Shown: in pieces, positions 18,161-26,026 of the stretch
Layout: each line of letters begins with the position of its first letter
Position numbering within the stretch: the first letter of the stretch is position 1
NCBI GenBank assembly: GCA_022821065.1
Contig: JAJEEK010000008.1
Location: 1-64,000, forward strand
DNA length: 64,000 nucleotides
Direction: 5' to 3'
Origin: Candidatus Poribacteria bacterium
Lineage (GTDB): Bacteria > Poribacteria > WGA-4E > WGA-3G
Program-made: the position numbers and the translations under genes
The notes under the pieces: model-generated
The model's input: the letters and a program-made list of their open reading frames with translations, nothing else
Told to the model about the DNA's origin: nothing
The model's database searches: none

Positions 18161-19024
18161 TCAGTCGGATTCAGGAACGGGTAGAATTTCACGCTCGACC
18201 TCATGAACCTTGTCTGGGAAAGTCTCACCGCGAATCCATACGACAGGTTGTCCTCTTCTGCCGTTCATTGCAGCAGGATGTGCCCATTCCGCTTTCGCAC
18301 TCAGGTAATGAGAAACATAACAACGTCGAAACCGCAAGCTATGATTATCCGTACTTTTATGCAGGAGATGACTATGGAACCAGATGACTGCACCGGGAGG
18401 TACCTCTACTGCGAAACCGTCTTCGTCGCGGACACCGCGTGCGAGTTTGAATTCCTGTTGCTGTGAACCTTCGAGGTCGTCGTGCTGCAGAATATCCCAT
18501 TTATGACTGCCGGGGATAACGTAGAGACAGCCGTTTCCTCTATCTGCAGGATCGATAGCCGTCCATGTTCCGACAGTTGTTTCGGTATTAAACCGATTGC
18601 GGAAGTAGAACTTGTCCTGATGCCACGGGAAACCGAGACCGATCTTCGGTGCCTTCCAGATGAACAGGTTATTGATACCGAGGATGTCGGGACCGAGAAT
18701 GTCAACGAGTGGGTCAGTGAGACGCGGATCGCGCACACGGGAGAGGAATTCTGGACAGTAACAACTCGGATGATGGATTTTGTGCATCGCGTGGATGCCT
18801 TGTTCTTCTATGTTACCGTCTCTGACGAGTGCGTTTTGATTGACGTTGGTAGACGGATACGGACGTTTTCCATCGACAACATCTTCGGCGACTTGACGAA
18901 GTACGTCATTCTCTTCAGCCGAGAATACATTCAAACGGACGAGGTAACCGTTTTCGTTCCAATGTGCTAACTCGGCAGCCCTCAAGCCAAAACGCCGTTC
19001 TTGTTGAACTGATTCTGTACGCAT
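18161..19024 (-). CDS. PhyH-family dioxygenase, tandem copy A
   Basis: This 287-residue Fe(II)/2-oxoglutarate oxygenase has iron ligands H135-x-D137 (GFPWHQDKFYF) and a distal H222 (LLHKSTDNHSLRFRR) with nearby arginines for 2-oxoglutarate. It is closely similar along its whole length to the next gene upstream (19083-19931). The main difference is a short extra segment near the C-terminus (AHPAAMNG). AGGAGAG precedes the ATG. The pair looks like a fairly recent tandem duplication. The substrate is unknown. Confidence 0.88.
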   Translation of the reverse strand: MRTESVQQERRFGLRAAELAHWNENGYLVRLNVFSAEENDVLRQVAEDVVDGKRPYPSTNVNQNALVRDGNIEEQGIHAMHKIHHPSCYCPEFLSRVRDPRLTDPLVDILGPDILGINNLFIWKAPKIGLGFPWHQDKFYFRNRFNTETTVGTWTAIDPADRGNGCLYVIPGSHKWDILQHDDLEGSQQQEFKLARGVRDEDGFAVEVPPGAVIWFHSHLLHKSTDNHSLRFRRCYVSHYLSAKAEWAHPAAMNGRRGQPVVWIRGETFPDKVHEVEREILPVPESD

Positions 19025-19082
19025 TGCTCTCTCCTACTGCGAAAATGTGAGAAAATTTCGGAAATTTCGGGTTATTATAATA

Positions 19083-19931
19083 TCAATCGGATTCCGGGGT
19101 CGAAATGACATCGCGTTCAACCTCATGAACCTTGTCGGGAAAAGTCTCACCACGAACCCACATGACGGGTTGTCCTCTTCTGCCGTTTGCCCACTCTGCT
19201 TGTGCGCTGAGGTAATGTGAGACAAAACTCCGACGGAACCGTAGACTGTGATTGTCTGTACTTTTATGCAGGAGGTGACTGTGGAACCAGATGACCGCAC
19301 CGGGAGGCACCTCTATCGCGACACCGTCTTCATCACGGACACCGCGTGCGAGTTTGAATTCCTGTTGTTGTGAGCCTTCGAGGTCGTCGTGCTCCAAAAT
19401 ATTCCATTTGTGGCTACCCGGGATAACGTAGAGGCAACCGTTCTCGCGATCCGCAGGATCAATCGCCGTCCACGTGCCGACAGTCGTCTCTGTCCTAAAC
19501 CGACTGCGGAAGTAGAACTTGTCCTGATGCCACGGGAAACCGAGACCAATTTTGGGTGCTTTCCAGATAAACAGTGTATTGATACCGAGAATGTCTGGAC
19601 CGAGGATGTCAACGATTGGATCGGTTAGACGCGGGTCGCGCACACGAGCGAGGAATTCTGGATCGTAACAACTCGGAAAATGGATTTTGTGCATCGCGTA
19701 GATGCCTTGCTGCTCCGTTTTTCCGTCTTTGACGAGCGCGTTTTGATCGATATGCACAGCCGGGAATGGACGTTTGCCATCAACAATATCCTCGGCGACT
19801 TGACGGAGTGCGTCGTTCTCTTCAGCCGAGAATACGTCTAAACGGACGAGATAACCGTTTTCGTTCCAGCGCGAAAGTTCATCCGAAGACAAACAAAAAC
19901 GCTGATCGTGTGGTTTCGATTCTGTATTCAT
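19083..19931 (-). CDS. PhyH-family dioxygenase, tandem copy B
   Basis: The 282-residue paralogue of the gene at 18161 has the same triad positions (H135, D137, distal H222) and the same core segments, such as FIWKAPKIGLGFPWHQDKF. AGGAGAG lies just before the ATG. The two copies are separated by 58 bases and transcribed in the same direction. Both retain all ligands, so neither looks like a pseudogene. Differences are concentrated at the N-terminus and in a short deletion near the C-terminus. Confidence 0.88.
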   Translation of the reverse strand: MNTESKPHDQRFCLSSDELSRWNENGYLVRLDVFSAEENDALRQVAEDIVDGKRPFPAVHIDQNALVKDGKTEQQGIYAMHKIHFPSCYDPEFLARVRDPRLTDPIVDILGPDILGINTLFIWKAPKIGLGFPWHQDKFYFRSRFRTETTVGTWTAIDPADRENGCLYVIPGSHKWNILEHDDLEGSQQQEFKLARGVRDEDGVAIEVPPGAVIWFHSHLLHKSTDNHSLRFRRSFVSHYLSAQAEWANGRRGQPVMWVRGETFPDKVHEVERDVISTPESD

Positions 19932-20218
19932 TATGCTCTCCTGGTGTTTTTACGGGGTAACTTATGATTTCGTTTTCTATACGTTATATTTTACCATAGT
20001 TTACGAAGGGTGGAAAAATTTCCGAATTGTTGTAAACATGATAGCATGTTTGGCGAAAAAGTCAAGGAGAATTAGGTGGCACCCTAATTGTTTTAATTTT
20101 TGCGTTGCTGACAGGTCGTTATTGTGGTGGAAATTTTAGTTCTTTCAATACCGGTGCCTCATACTGCTAACGCTGCGTGAGAGATCGCCCAGCATAAGTA
20201 GAAAGAAATCGACAAAAA

Positions 20219-21328
20219 ATGAAAAACTTGACCTCAATCCTTTATGGATTAATCCTTTGCGGATTGCTCATTTTTGTTATAAAACTTAGCATGCCTGACA
20301 CCCCTGAAGGTATGGTATTGATTTCAGCTGGCGATGGTGTTGGCGCGTTCTACATGGACGTGTACGAAGTCACCAACGCAGAATATAAGAGGTTTATAGA
20401 TGAAAACCCGCAGTGGCGAAAAAGCAGTGCTTTAACCCCAATCGTAGACGACAATTACTTATCAGGTTGGAACGGAAGTATATATCCGAACGGGAAAGCA
20501 GATCATCCGGTAGTGAACGTCAGCTGGTTCGCCGCCAAAGCCTACGCCGAATGGATCGGTAAAGAACTGCCAACAGAGGCACAGTGGGAAAGAGCGGCGC
20601 GCGGCGCATTGGCGTGCAAAGAATACCCATGGGGGGATGCGGATCCCCACAATAAAGCCAACTATGATCGTTACACGTCGGAAACCAATTTCAAAGACCC
20701 ACCTACAAAAAAGGTAGGTAGTTATGCACCGAATGCATACGGTTTATACGACATGGCGGGTAATGTTGAAGAGTGGTGCTTGGAAAGATTAGACGTTGAT
20801 GACATCCACGGTAGATACCATAGAATGCGCGGCGGTTCATGGTTTAGCAGTGCCAAGGAGATCCAGATCGCATCAAGAAGTCAACACCCGGTTGGTGAAG
20901 GGATGGGGACGCTCGGTTTCCGTTGCGTCTTGCCACAAACAGAGACGGAGACGACAAAGGTCGCAACCGATGTGGCTGCTTGGCTCTATGAAAATATGCG
21001 AAGTCAATTTGATGGTGCAATCTTCAGCGTAGCAGAGGGTTTTACGCCGCGCGCCAGTCTCAACGCTAAATTTGCTAAGATCGTAATGTATAATACCGGA
21101 TATCCGCGGACATTTGAGAAAGAGCTTATTCGTGTGCTAAGCGAGGTGTTCCCTGAGCGAATTGCGGATATTCAGGATGAAGGATCCGATATCTATCGAG
21201 ACGTAGTTCTTCGGTTATGGAGACACTATCTTGAGGTACACTTCCAGCATAGCAGTGAAAGTGAATTTGGGAAATTGCGTATCTTCAAGGAATGTCTGAA
21301 AAAGAACATAGATAACATTTTCATGTGA
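20219..21328 (+). CDS. Formylglycine-generating-enzyme-like (SUMF1) protein
   Basis: The 369-residue protein has an N-terminal membrane segment (residues ~5-24) followed by an FGE-sulfatase fold: MYVEV-type start GAFYMDVYEVTNAEY, HPVVNVSWFAAKAYAEW, LPTEAQWERAARG, YDMAGNVEEWC, MRGGSWF and GTLGFRC. The paired cysteines that bind copper in true formylglycine-generating enzymes are not visible where expected (EIQIASRSQHP), so it may be a structural or non-catalytic family member. A C-terminal domain of about 120 residues is unrecognised. No sulfatase gene is adjacent. Confidence 0.75.
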   Translation: MKNLTSILYGLILCGLLIFVIKLSMPDTPEGMVLISAGDGVGAFYMDVYEVTNAEYKRFIDENPQWRKSSALTPIVDDNYLSGWNGSIYPNGKADHPVVNVSWFAAKAYAEWIGKELPTEAQWERAARGALACKEYPWGDADPHNKANYDRYTSETNFKDPPTKKVGSYAPNAYGLYDMAGNVEEWCLERLDVDDIHGRYHRMRGGSWFSSAKEIQIASRSQHPVGEGMGTLGFRCVLPQTETETTKVATDVAAWLYENMRSQFDGAIFSVAEGFTPRASLNAKFAKIVMYNTGYPRTFEKELIRVLSEVFPERIADIQDEGSDIYRDVVLRLWRHYLEVHFQHSSESEFGKLRIFKECLKKNIDNIFM

Positions 21329-21357
21329 AACAGGTGTTGCATGTACAACATTTGAAG

Positions 21358-21382
21358 GCGGAGTGATAAAAAGTCACTCCGC
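21358..21382 (+). terminator. Perfect hairpin, possible terminator
   Basis: GCGGAGTGA (21358-21366) pairs with TCACTCCGC (21374-21382) around a 7-base loop, 30 bases after the gene at 20219 ends. The T-tract is weak. Confidence 0.5.
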
Positions 21383-21458
21383 TCACCTATTCTAAGTGCC
21401 TCCCTCTCTCCGGTCATTGATTCTGTTTTTATTTTATGAAAAAATGGCGATTTTTCGC

Positions 21459-21487
21459 TTGACAGATGCTGCTGGATCGTTTATCTT
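21459..21487 (+). promoter_or_regulatory. Predicted promoter in a 380-bp gap
   Basis: TTGACA (21459-21464), 17 bp and TATCTT (21482-21487) give a good promoter for the PhyH gene at 21709, implying a leader of about 210 bases. Inside that leader AGCGA/TCGCT (21583-21595) with a following T-run is a small terminator-like hairpin; attenuation is only a guess. The rest of 21329-21708 holds nothing else I recognise. Confidence 0.5.
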
Positions 21488-21708
21488 CATAGGATAGTGA
21501 TCAGGAGTTCCCTAAAGATTGTCTGTTTTTTGATTTCTTTACCGTATGAGTTGGAAAATCTCAACTACAGCGGCATGCTGCGAGCGAAGTTCGCTTTTTT
21601 GGAGAACTAACCGAGGCTAAATGCTACCGACGCAATTTTGAGAAATATGTGGAGGGTGTTAGAATAGCGTACTTGTTCGACGTAACCGCCTAACACGGAG
21701 GAACAATT

Positions 21709-22887
21709 ATGAGCACGAATGAACCACAAGTGAAGGAAACTTACCGCGCGACTGCATTCGCAGATTTCAAACCTGAACTTTCGGCTCCGGGTGCCACACC
21801 TGAAAGATTGGAATATCTCAAGGAACACGGTTTCGTTATTATCAACGACTTTGTTAATAACCCTTGGATACCTATTCTTCGAGAAGCCGGACGGCGGGTC
21901 ACCGAGGCGTGTGCACCGGAAAACGTCTACGGCGTAATTGATTGCTCGAAAGGCTACGTTCATCGCGCTGCGCACGATGAACCGTGGGCAATCCGAGGAC
22001 TCATCCATCCCGCGTTCGATGAACCGAGTTTTGCCGAATTCCACGGTTCTTCGGATTTCCTTGATTTCGTTGCTTCTTGGTGTCATGGCCTCCAACCTGA
22101 GGACTTGACGTTCAGTGGTATGCTGTTATGGGCAAACCCACGGAAACAGGAGAACGGACCCAGTTGGCACAGAGATGTGACGTGGTGGGGAGACGGAGCA
22201 GGATACTTCTCACAGCGGGAAATTCGCGGAAACACCCCTGAAGATTATTCCGAAGAGGTCGAACGCATCCGTTGGAAAGAGATTCAAGAGAGCAACGAGA
22301 AGCGAGTTACACAGCGGAACGGCGTGAGCATGTTTTTGGCACTTACAGATGACGAATGCCATGAACTCATTCCGGGCAGCCATCACCGATGGCGTACCCC
22401 TTTTGAGCATGACGTCCTACTTCCACAGGCAATGAAGGATCAAGGCGTACCGCATACGCCGAGTTGGAACAAGAAGGACCCGTTACCCGATCAGGTTGCT
22501 ATCCGACTCAAGCCGGGAGAGGCACTCATCCGCAATGGTAACAACATTCACACAGGGCACACTGTCCCTGAACGCGAACGCAACACTTTGTCGATCGGTT
22601 GGTCGAAATGGTCTGGCGAATTCACTGGGGACCCCTCGGTCTCGGACGCACGAAGCGCGTGGCAACTTGATCCTGCTGTCCGAGACGCTCTACCCCACGC
22701 GTTTATGCAAACGGCATGGGACCGATGGGCAGAAAGACAAAAACTCGGAGACACGCTTGAAGACCGATACGCCGGCTTTGATATCAGGCAGATCAAATCT
22801 GGAAAAGTCGTCGGGTGGCGCACTGAGTTGGAACATCAAGCAGCAGCAGCAGGCGATGCTTGGGAAGCCTACCAAACCGTTGGCTAA
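21709..22887 (+). CDS. PhyH-family dioxygenase, long form
   Basis: The 392-residue oxygenase has the iron motif H154-x-D156 (SWHRDVTWW) and a distal His near residue 281 (NNIHTGHTVPERERN), with an Arg shortly after. A strong GGAGG lies 9 bases before the ATG. It is longer than the other PhyH proteins here and shows little similarity to the tandem pair outside the ligands. It has its own predicted promoter at 21459-21487 and is followed by a large inverted repeat at 22973-23022, so it is probably a single transcription unit. The substrate is unknown. Confidence 0.85.
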   Translation: MSTNEPQVKETYRATAFADFKPELSAPGATPERLEYLKEHGFVIINDFVNNPWIPILREAGRRVTEACAPENVYGVIDCSKGYVHRAAHDEPWAIRGLIHPAFDEPSFAEFHGSSDFLDFVASWCHGLQPEDLTFSGMLLWANPRKQENGPSWHRDVTWWGDGAGYFSQREIRGNTPEDYSEEVERIRWKEIQESNEKRVTQRNGVSMFLALTDDECHELIPGSHHRWRTPFEHDVLLPQAMKDQGVPHTPSWNKKDPLPDQVAIRLKPGEALIRNGNNIHTGHTVPERERNTLSIGWSKWSGEFTGDPSVSDARSAWQLDPAVRDALPHAFMQTAWDRWAERQKLGDTLEDRYAGFDIRQIKSGKVVGWRTELEHQAAAAGDAWEAYQTVG

Positions 22888-22972
22888 CATCACAACTCGG
22901 TAGATACTTTGTTCGGCAAGCAATAGAATCTGTGCTGTGGATGGTATCCGACGATGTAGCCTATAGGAATCA

Positions 22973-23022
22973 GTTTCAGAATAGGCGTGAAGCGCAATAG
23001 TTCTCCACGCCTATTCTGAAAC
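22973..23022. repeat. 17-bp perfect inverted repeat (stem-loop)
   Basis: GTTTCAGAATAGGCGTG (22973-22989) pairs exactly with its complement at 23006-23022, with a 16-base loop. Imperfect pairing continues outward. It lies in the 323-bp gap between the PhyH gene and the ATP-grasp operon and has no T-tract. A TTGAC -35-like box follows at 23066, but no clear -10 is seen. Confidence 0.7.
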
Positions 23023-23210
23023 CGATCCTCAAGACAGAAGCTGTGGAATTTCCTCAATTTTTCGCTTGACTTTGCATGTCGAGTATGGCATCATTAATTT
23101 AGGTATTGCACTACACTTTGTATAGACTTGTGCGATTCCGGTAACCTTACTTTTTAGTGCTTTTTGATCCTAATTCAGGCATCCGCGTAACACTACGGAG
23201 GCGCATTACA

Positions 23211-24665
23211 ATGACAGGATTTGAGGAATACAGCACTGACGGATTTTATGACGAGATGTTTGCACCAGACGGGAGTCCGCGGCCCGCTGCTCAAATGTTA
23301 GTGGAGCGGATCGGAAGTTTCCCTGAGGGTGAACTGACACGTCGCCAAATTGCCGCCGAATACGCATTGCTCCGAATGGGCATCACGTTCAACGTCTACG
23401 CCGACGAGCAGGGAGTCGAGAAGATTTTTCCTTTCGATCTCATCCCACGAATTATTGATGATAGTGAATGGGAATGGATAGAACGTGGACTCAAACAGCG
23501 CATCCACGCACTAAACCTATTCATTGACGACGTTTACCACGACCAAAAAATTCTCAAAGACGGTATCATCCCAGCAGATGTCGTGCTTTCATCAGAAAGA
23601 TACCTACACCCCTGTATCGGTTTAGATCCCCCGCGCGGGGTCTGGTGCCATATCACCGGCACAGACTTAGTTCGCGATAGCGATGGACAAGTTTATGTGT
23701 TAGAAGATAATCTCGGTTGTCCATCTGGGGTCTCTTATGTCGTGGAAAATCGGCAGTTAATGAAACGGACCTTTCCGCAAATCTTTGGGAGGTCGCAGAT
23801 TCAACCGGTCGAAGATTATCCGAGCCAATTGCTAAATATGCTCCGGTACCTTGTAACCGACAAAATCTTGTCTCCAGAAGTTGCGGTACTAACACCTGGC
23901 GTTTATAACTCTGCATACTTTGAGCACTCCTTTCTTGCACAACAGATGGGCATTGAATTGGTTGAAGGACGCGATCTCGTCGTAATGGACGGGTTTGTGC
24001 ATGCACGAACAACGAAAGGCTTTGAGCGTGTTGATGTCATCTACCGCCGCATTAACGACGATTTTCTTGATCCGACAGTGTTTAAATCTGAATCGATGCT
24101 CGGCGTTCCGGGATTAATGGAGGTCTACAAAGCCGGACGTGTCGCTTTGGTTAATGCCCCTGGCACCTGTGTTGCCGATGACAAAGTCGTCTGTGCTTTC
24201 GTCCCCGAGATCATCAAGTATTATCTCGACGAAGACATTATCGTCCCAAATGTTCCGACCTATTTATGTTGGAAAGATAGCGATCAGAAATATGTGCTGG
24301 AACATCTCGACGAACTCGTTGTGAAAGAAGCCAACCAGTCTGGCGGCTATGGCATGCTGATCGGTCCCCACGCAACCAAAGCAGAACACGAGGAGTTTGC
24401 CCGCCGAATCAAAGACAATCCGCGCAATTATATTGCACAACCGACACTCTCGCTTTCACGGGTGCCTGTGCTTATTGACGATCATTTTGAGGGACGGCAC
24501 GTTGATTTGCGTCCGTTTATCCTTTATGGCGAAGATATTTACGTCCTTCCAGGCGGATTGACACGGGTCGCACTGAAAAAAGGGTCACTTGTCGTCAACT
24601 CCTCACAAGGTGGCGGTAGCAAGGATACCTGGGTCTTATCGGGTTCAGTAGCCAGTGGCCAGTAA
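23211..24665 (+). CDS. Circularly permuted ATP-grasp protein
   Basis: This 484-residue protein belongs to the circularly permuted ATP-grasp family (COG2308), predicted ATP-dependent carboxylate-amine ligases that build peptide-like bonds. Visible segments include DGSPRPAAQM, VYVLEDNLGCPSGVSYV, VIYRRINDDFLDP and YGEDIYVLPGGLTRVAL. The ATG at 23211 follows GGAGG at 9 bases. It opens a co-oriented operon with an alpha-E gene (24997), a DUF2126 transglutaminase (26027), a fused ATP-grasp/alpha-E gene (29549) and a second transglutaminase (32330). The family context is established; the product of the system is not known. Confidence 0.92.
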   Translation: MTGFEEYSTDGFYDEMFAPDGSPRPAAQMLVERIGSFPEGELTRRQIAAEYALLRMGITFNVYADEQGVEKIFPFDLIPRIIDDSEWEWIERGLKQRIHALNLFIDDVYHDQKILKDGIIPADVVLSSERYLHPCIGLDPPRGVWCHITGTDLVRDSDGQVYVLEDNLGCPSGVSYVVENRQLMKRTFPQIFGRSQIQPVEDYPSQLLNMLRYLVTDKILSPEVAVLTPGVYNSAYFEHSFLAQQMGIELVEGRDLVVMDGFVHARTTKGFERVDVIYRRINDDFLDPTVFKSESMLGVPGLMEVYKAGRVALVNAPGTCVADDKVVCAFVPEIIKYYLDEDIIVPNVPTYLCWKDSDQKYVLEHLDELVVKEANQSGGYGMLIGPHATKAEHEEFARRIKDNPRNYIAQPTLSLSRVPVLIDDHFEGRHVDLRPFILYGEDIYVLPGGLTRVALKKGSLVVNSSQGGGSKDTWVLSGSVASGQ

Positions 24666-24985
24666 GAATGGCTATCAGCAAAGAGGGGCGTTCGCTGCGC
24701 TCACTGTCAGCCGTCGGAGGAAATAGCCATCGGCAAAGAGGCAGTCAGCGAAGAAGCCATCGGCAGTCGGAAACCAAGAGGCAGTCGGAGGAAATAGCCA
24801 TCGGCGGCAAAGAAGCCATCGGCGGCAAAGAAGCCATCGGAAACCAAGAGGTTTCCGAAAGCCGAAAGCCGATAGCCGATAGCCATTCTTCGCGCTCACT
24901 GTCAGCCGTCGGTAAAGAGGTTTCCGAAAGCCGACAGCCGATAGCCGATAGCCATTCTTCCGAAAGCCGAAAGCCATTTAAAGGA
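24664..24985. repeat. Heptanucleotide repeat array (331-bp gap)
   Basis: The gap between two operon genes is almost filled with degenerate units of AGCCGAA, AGCCGAT and GGCAAAGAAGCCATC. AAGAATGGCTATC (24664-24676, overlapping the stop codon of the preceding gene) is the inverse of GATAGCCATTCTT at 24878-24890 and 24947-24959. A 111-codon open frame across it is a by-product of the repeat. The array ends at the leader AAAGGAAAATTAAAAAT before 24997. Confidence 0.85.
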
Positions 24986-24996
24986 AAATTAAAAAT
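24980..24996 (+). promoter_or_regulatory. RBS leader AAAGGAAAATTAAAAAT
   Basis: This is a short form of the recurrent leader before 33322, 60481 and 2497, directly abutting the ATG at 24997. Confidence 0.55.
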
Positions 24997-25989
24997 ATGT
25001 TGAGTCGTGTTGCTGAATCAATTTATTGGATGAGTCGCTACATTGAACGCGCCGAGAATGTCGCCCGTTTCGTTGATGTCAATCTACGTTTAATTCTTGA
25101 CGCACCCGTCGGTATGCAGGCACAGTGGGAGCCTCTCGTTGCGACGACAGGCGATGATGAAGTGTTTGCTGAGCGTTATGGCGAGGCATCGCGTGAAGCC
25201 GTCATCCGATTTTTGGCGTTTGACACTGAAAACCCAAATTCAATTGTCTCCTGCTTGCGAGCTGGTCGAGAAAACGCACGCTCCATACGCGAAAATATCT
25301 CCTCAGAGATGTGGGAGCAGCTCAACGATGCCTACTTACTCGTCGCAAACACTTCCGAAAAGTGGGCGATGGCAGAACCGCATGAATTCTTTACAGAGAT
25401 CAAACTCGCATCACACCTCTTCATGGGACTTACAGATAATATCATGTCACATAGCGAAGGGTGGCACTTCTGTCAATTAGGACGCTTGATTGAACGCGCG
25501 GACAAAACCTCGAGAATCGTTGATGTTAAATACTTTATTCTTCTGCCTTCCATCTGGGATGTGGATACCCCATTTGACGACATTCAGTGGGGGGCACTGC
25601 TACATTCTGCCAGTGGTTTCGAGATGTACCGCCGCACTTATGGACTCATCGCCCCAGACGATGTTGTCGCTTTTTTACTGTTAGACCGTGAATTTCCACG
25701 CTCCGTTCTTTACTGTCTCTCCAAGGCGGAGGAGTCACTGCACGCAATATCCGGCACCCCCTTGGAAACCTTCTCCAATCCAGCAGAGCAGCGTTTAGGG
25801 CAGCTTCGTTCCGAATTCGCGTACGCTCAAGTCAAACAGGTACTCGCGTCGGGTTTGCACGAGTTCCTTGATGCGTTCCAAACCAAACTCAATCTTGTCG
25901 GCGACGATATTCATAAGACGTTTTTCGCATTGCGACCCGTCAATGGAGAACCCGTTGAGGAACAGGAACAGACACAGTCGCAGGTGTAA
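24997..25989 (+). CDS. Alpha-E domain protein (DUF403)
   Basis: The 330-residue all-helical protein is a typical alpha-E protein (COG2307). It starts with MLSRVAESIYWMSRYIERAE and later has SLRENARSIRENIS-like, CQLGRLIERADKTSRI and DREFPRSVLYCL segments. Alpha-E proteins are the regular partner of circularly permuted ATP-grasp enzymes in predicted peptide-synthesis operons; they may bind the growing product, but this is unproven. AAAGGA lies about 10 bases before the ATG. It sits between the ATP-grasp gene, from which it is separated by a repeat array, and the DUF2126 transglutaminase gene 37 bases downstream. Confidence 0.92.
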   Translation: MLSRVAESIYWMSRYIERAENVARFVDVNLRLILDAPVGMQAQWEPLVATTGDDEVFAERYGEASREAVIRFLAFDTENPNSIVSCLRAGRENARSIRENISSEMWEQLNDAYLLVANTSEKWAMAEPHEFFTEIKLASHLFMGLTDNIMSHSEGWHFCQLGRLIERADKTSRIVDVKYFILLPSIWDVDTPFDDIQWGALLHSASGFEMYRRTYGLIAPDDVVAFLLLDREFPRSVLYCLSKAEESLHAISGTPLETFSNPAEQRLGQLRSEFAYAQVKQVLASGLHEFLDAFQTKLNLVGDDIHKTFFALRPVNGEPVEEQEQTQSQV

Positions 25990-26026
25990 CTCGAACCTAC
26001 ACCTCTCTAAATGGAGGGCGACAGAT

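Noticed and set aside
20070..20090. Inverted AATTAGG/CCTAATT before the FGE-like gene
   Set aside because: The stem is short and AT-rich and could be chance; no clear promoter or terminator role.
24697..24985. Possible CRISPR array
   Set aside because: The units are 7-nt tandem repeats with no unique spacers and there are no cas genes.
24668..25003. A 111-codon open frame before the alpha-E gene
   Set aside because: It consists of the heptad repeat array, has no domain or ribosome site, and overlaps the next gene's start.
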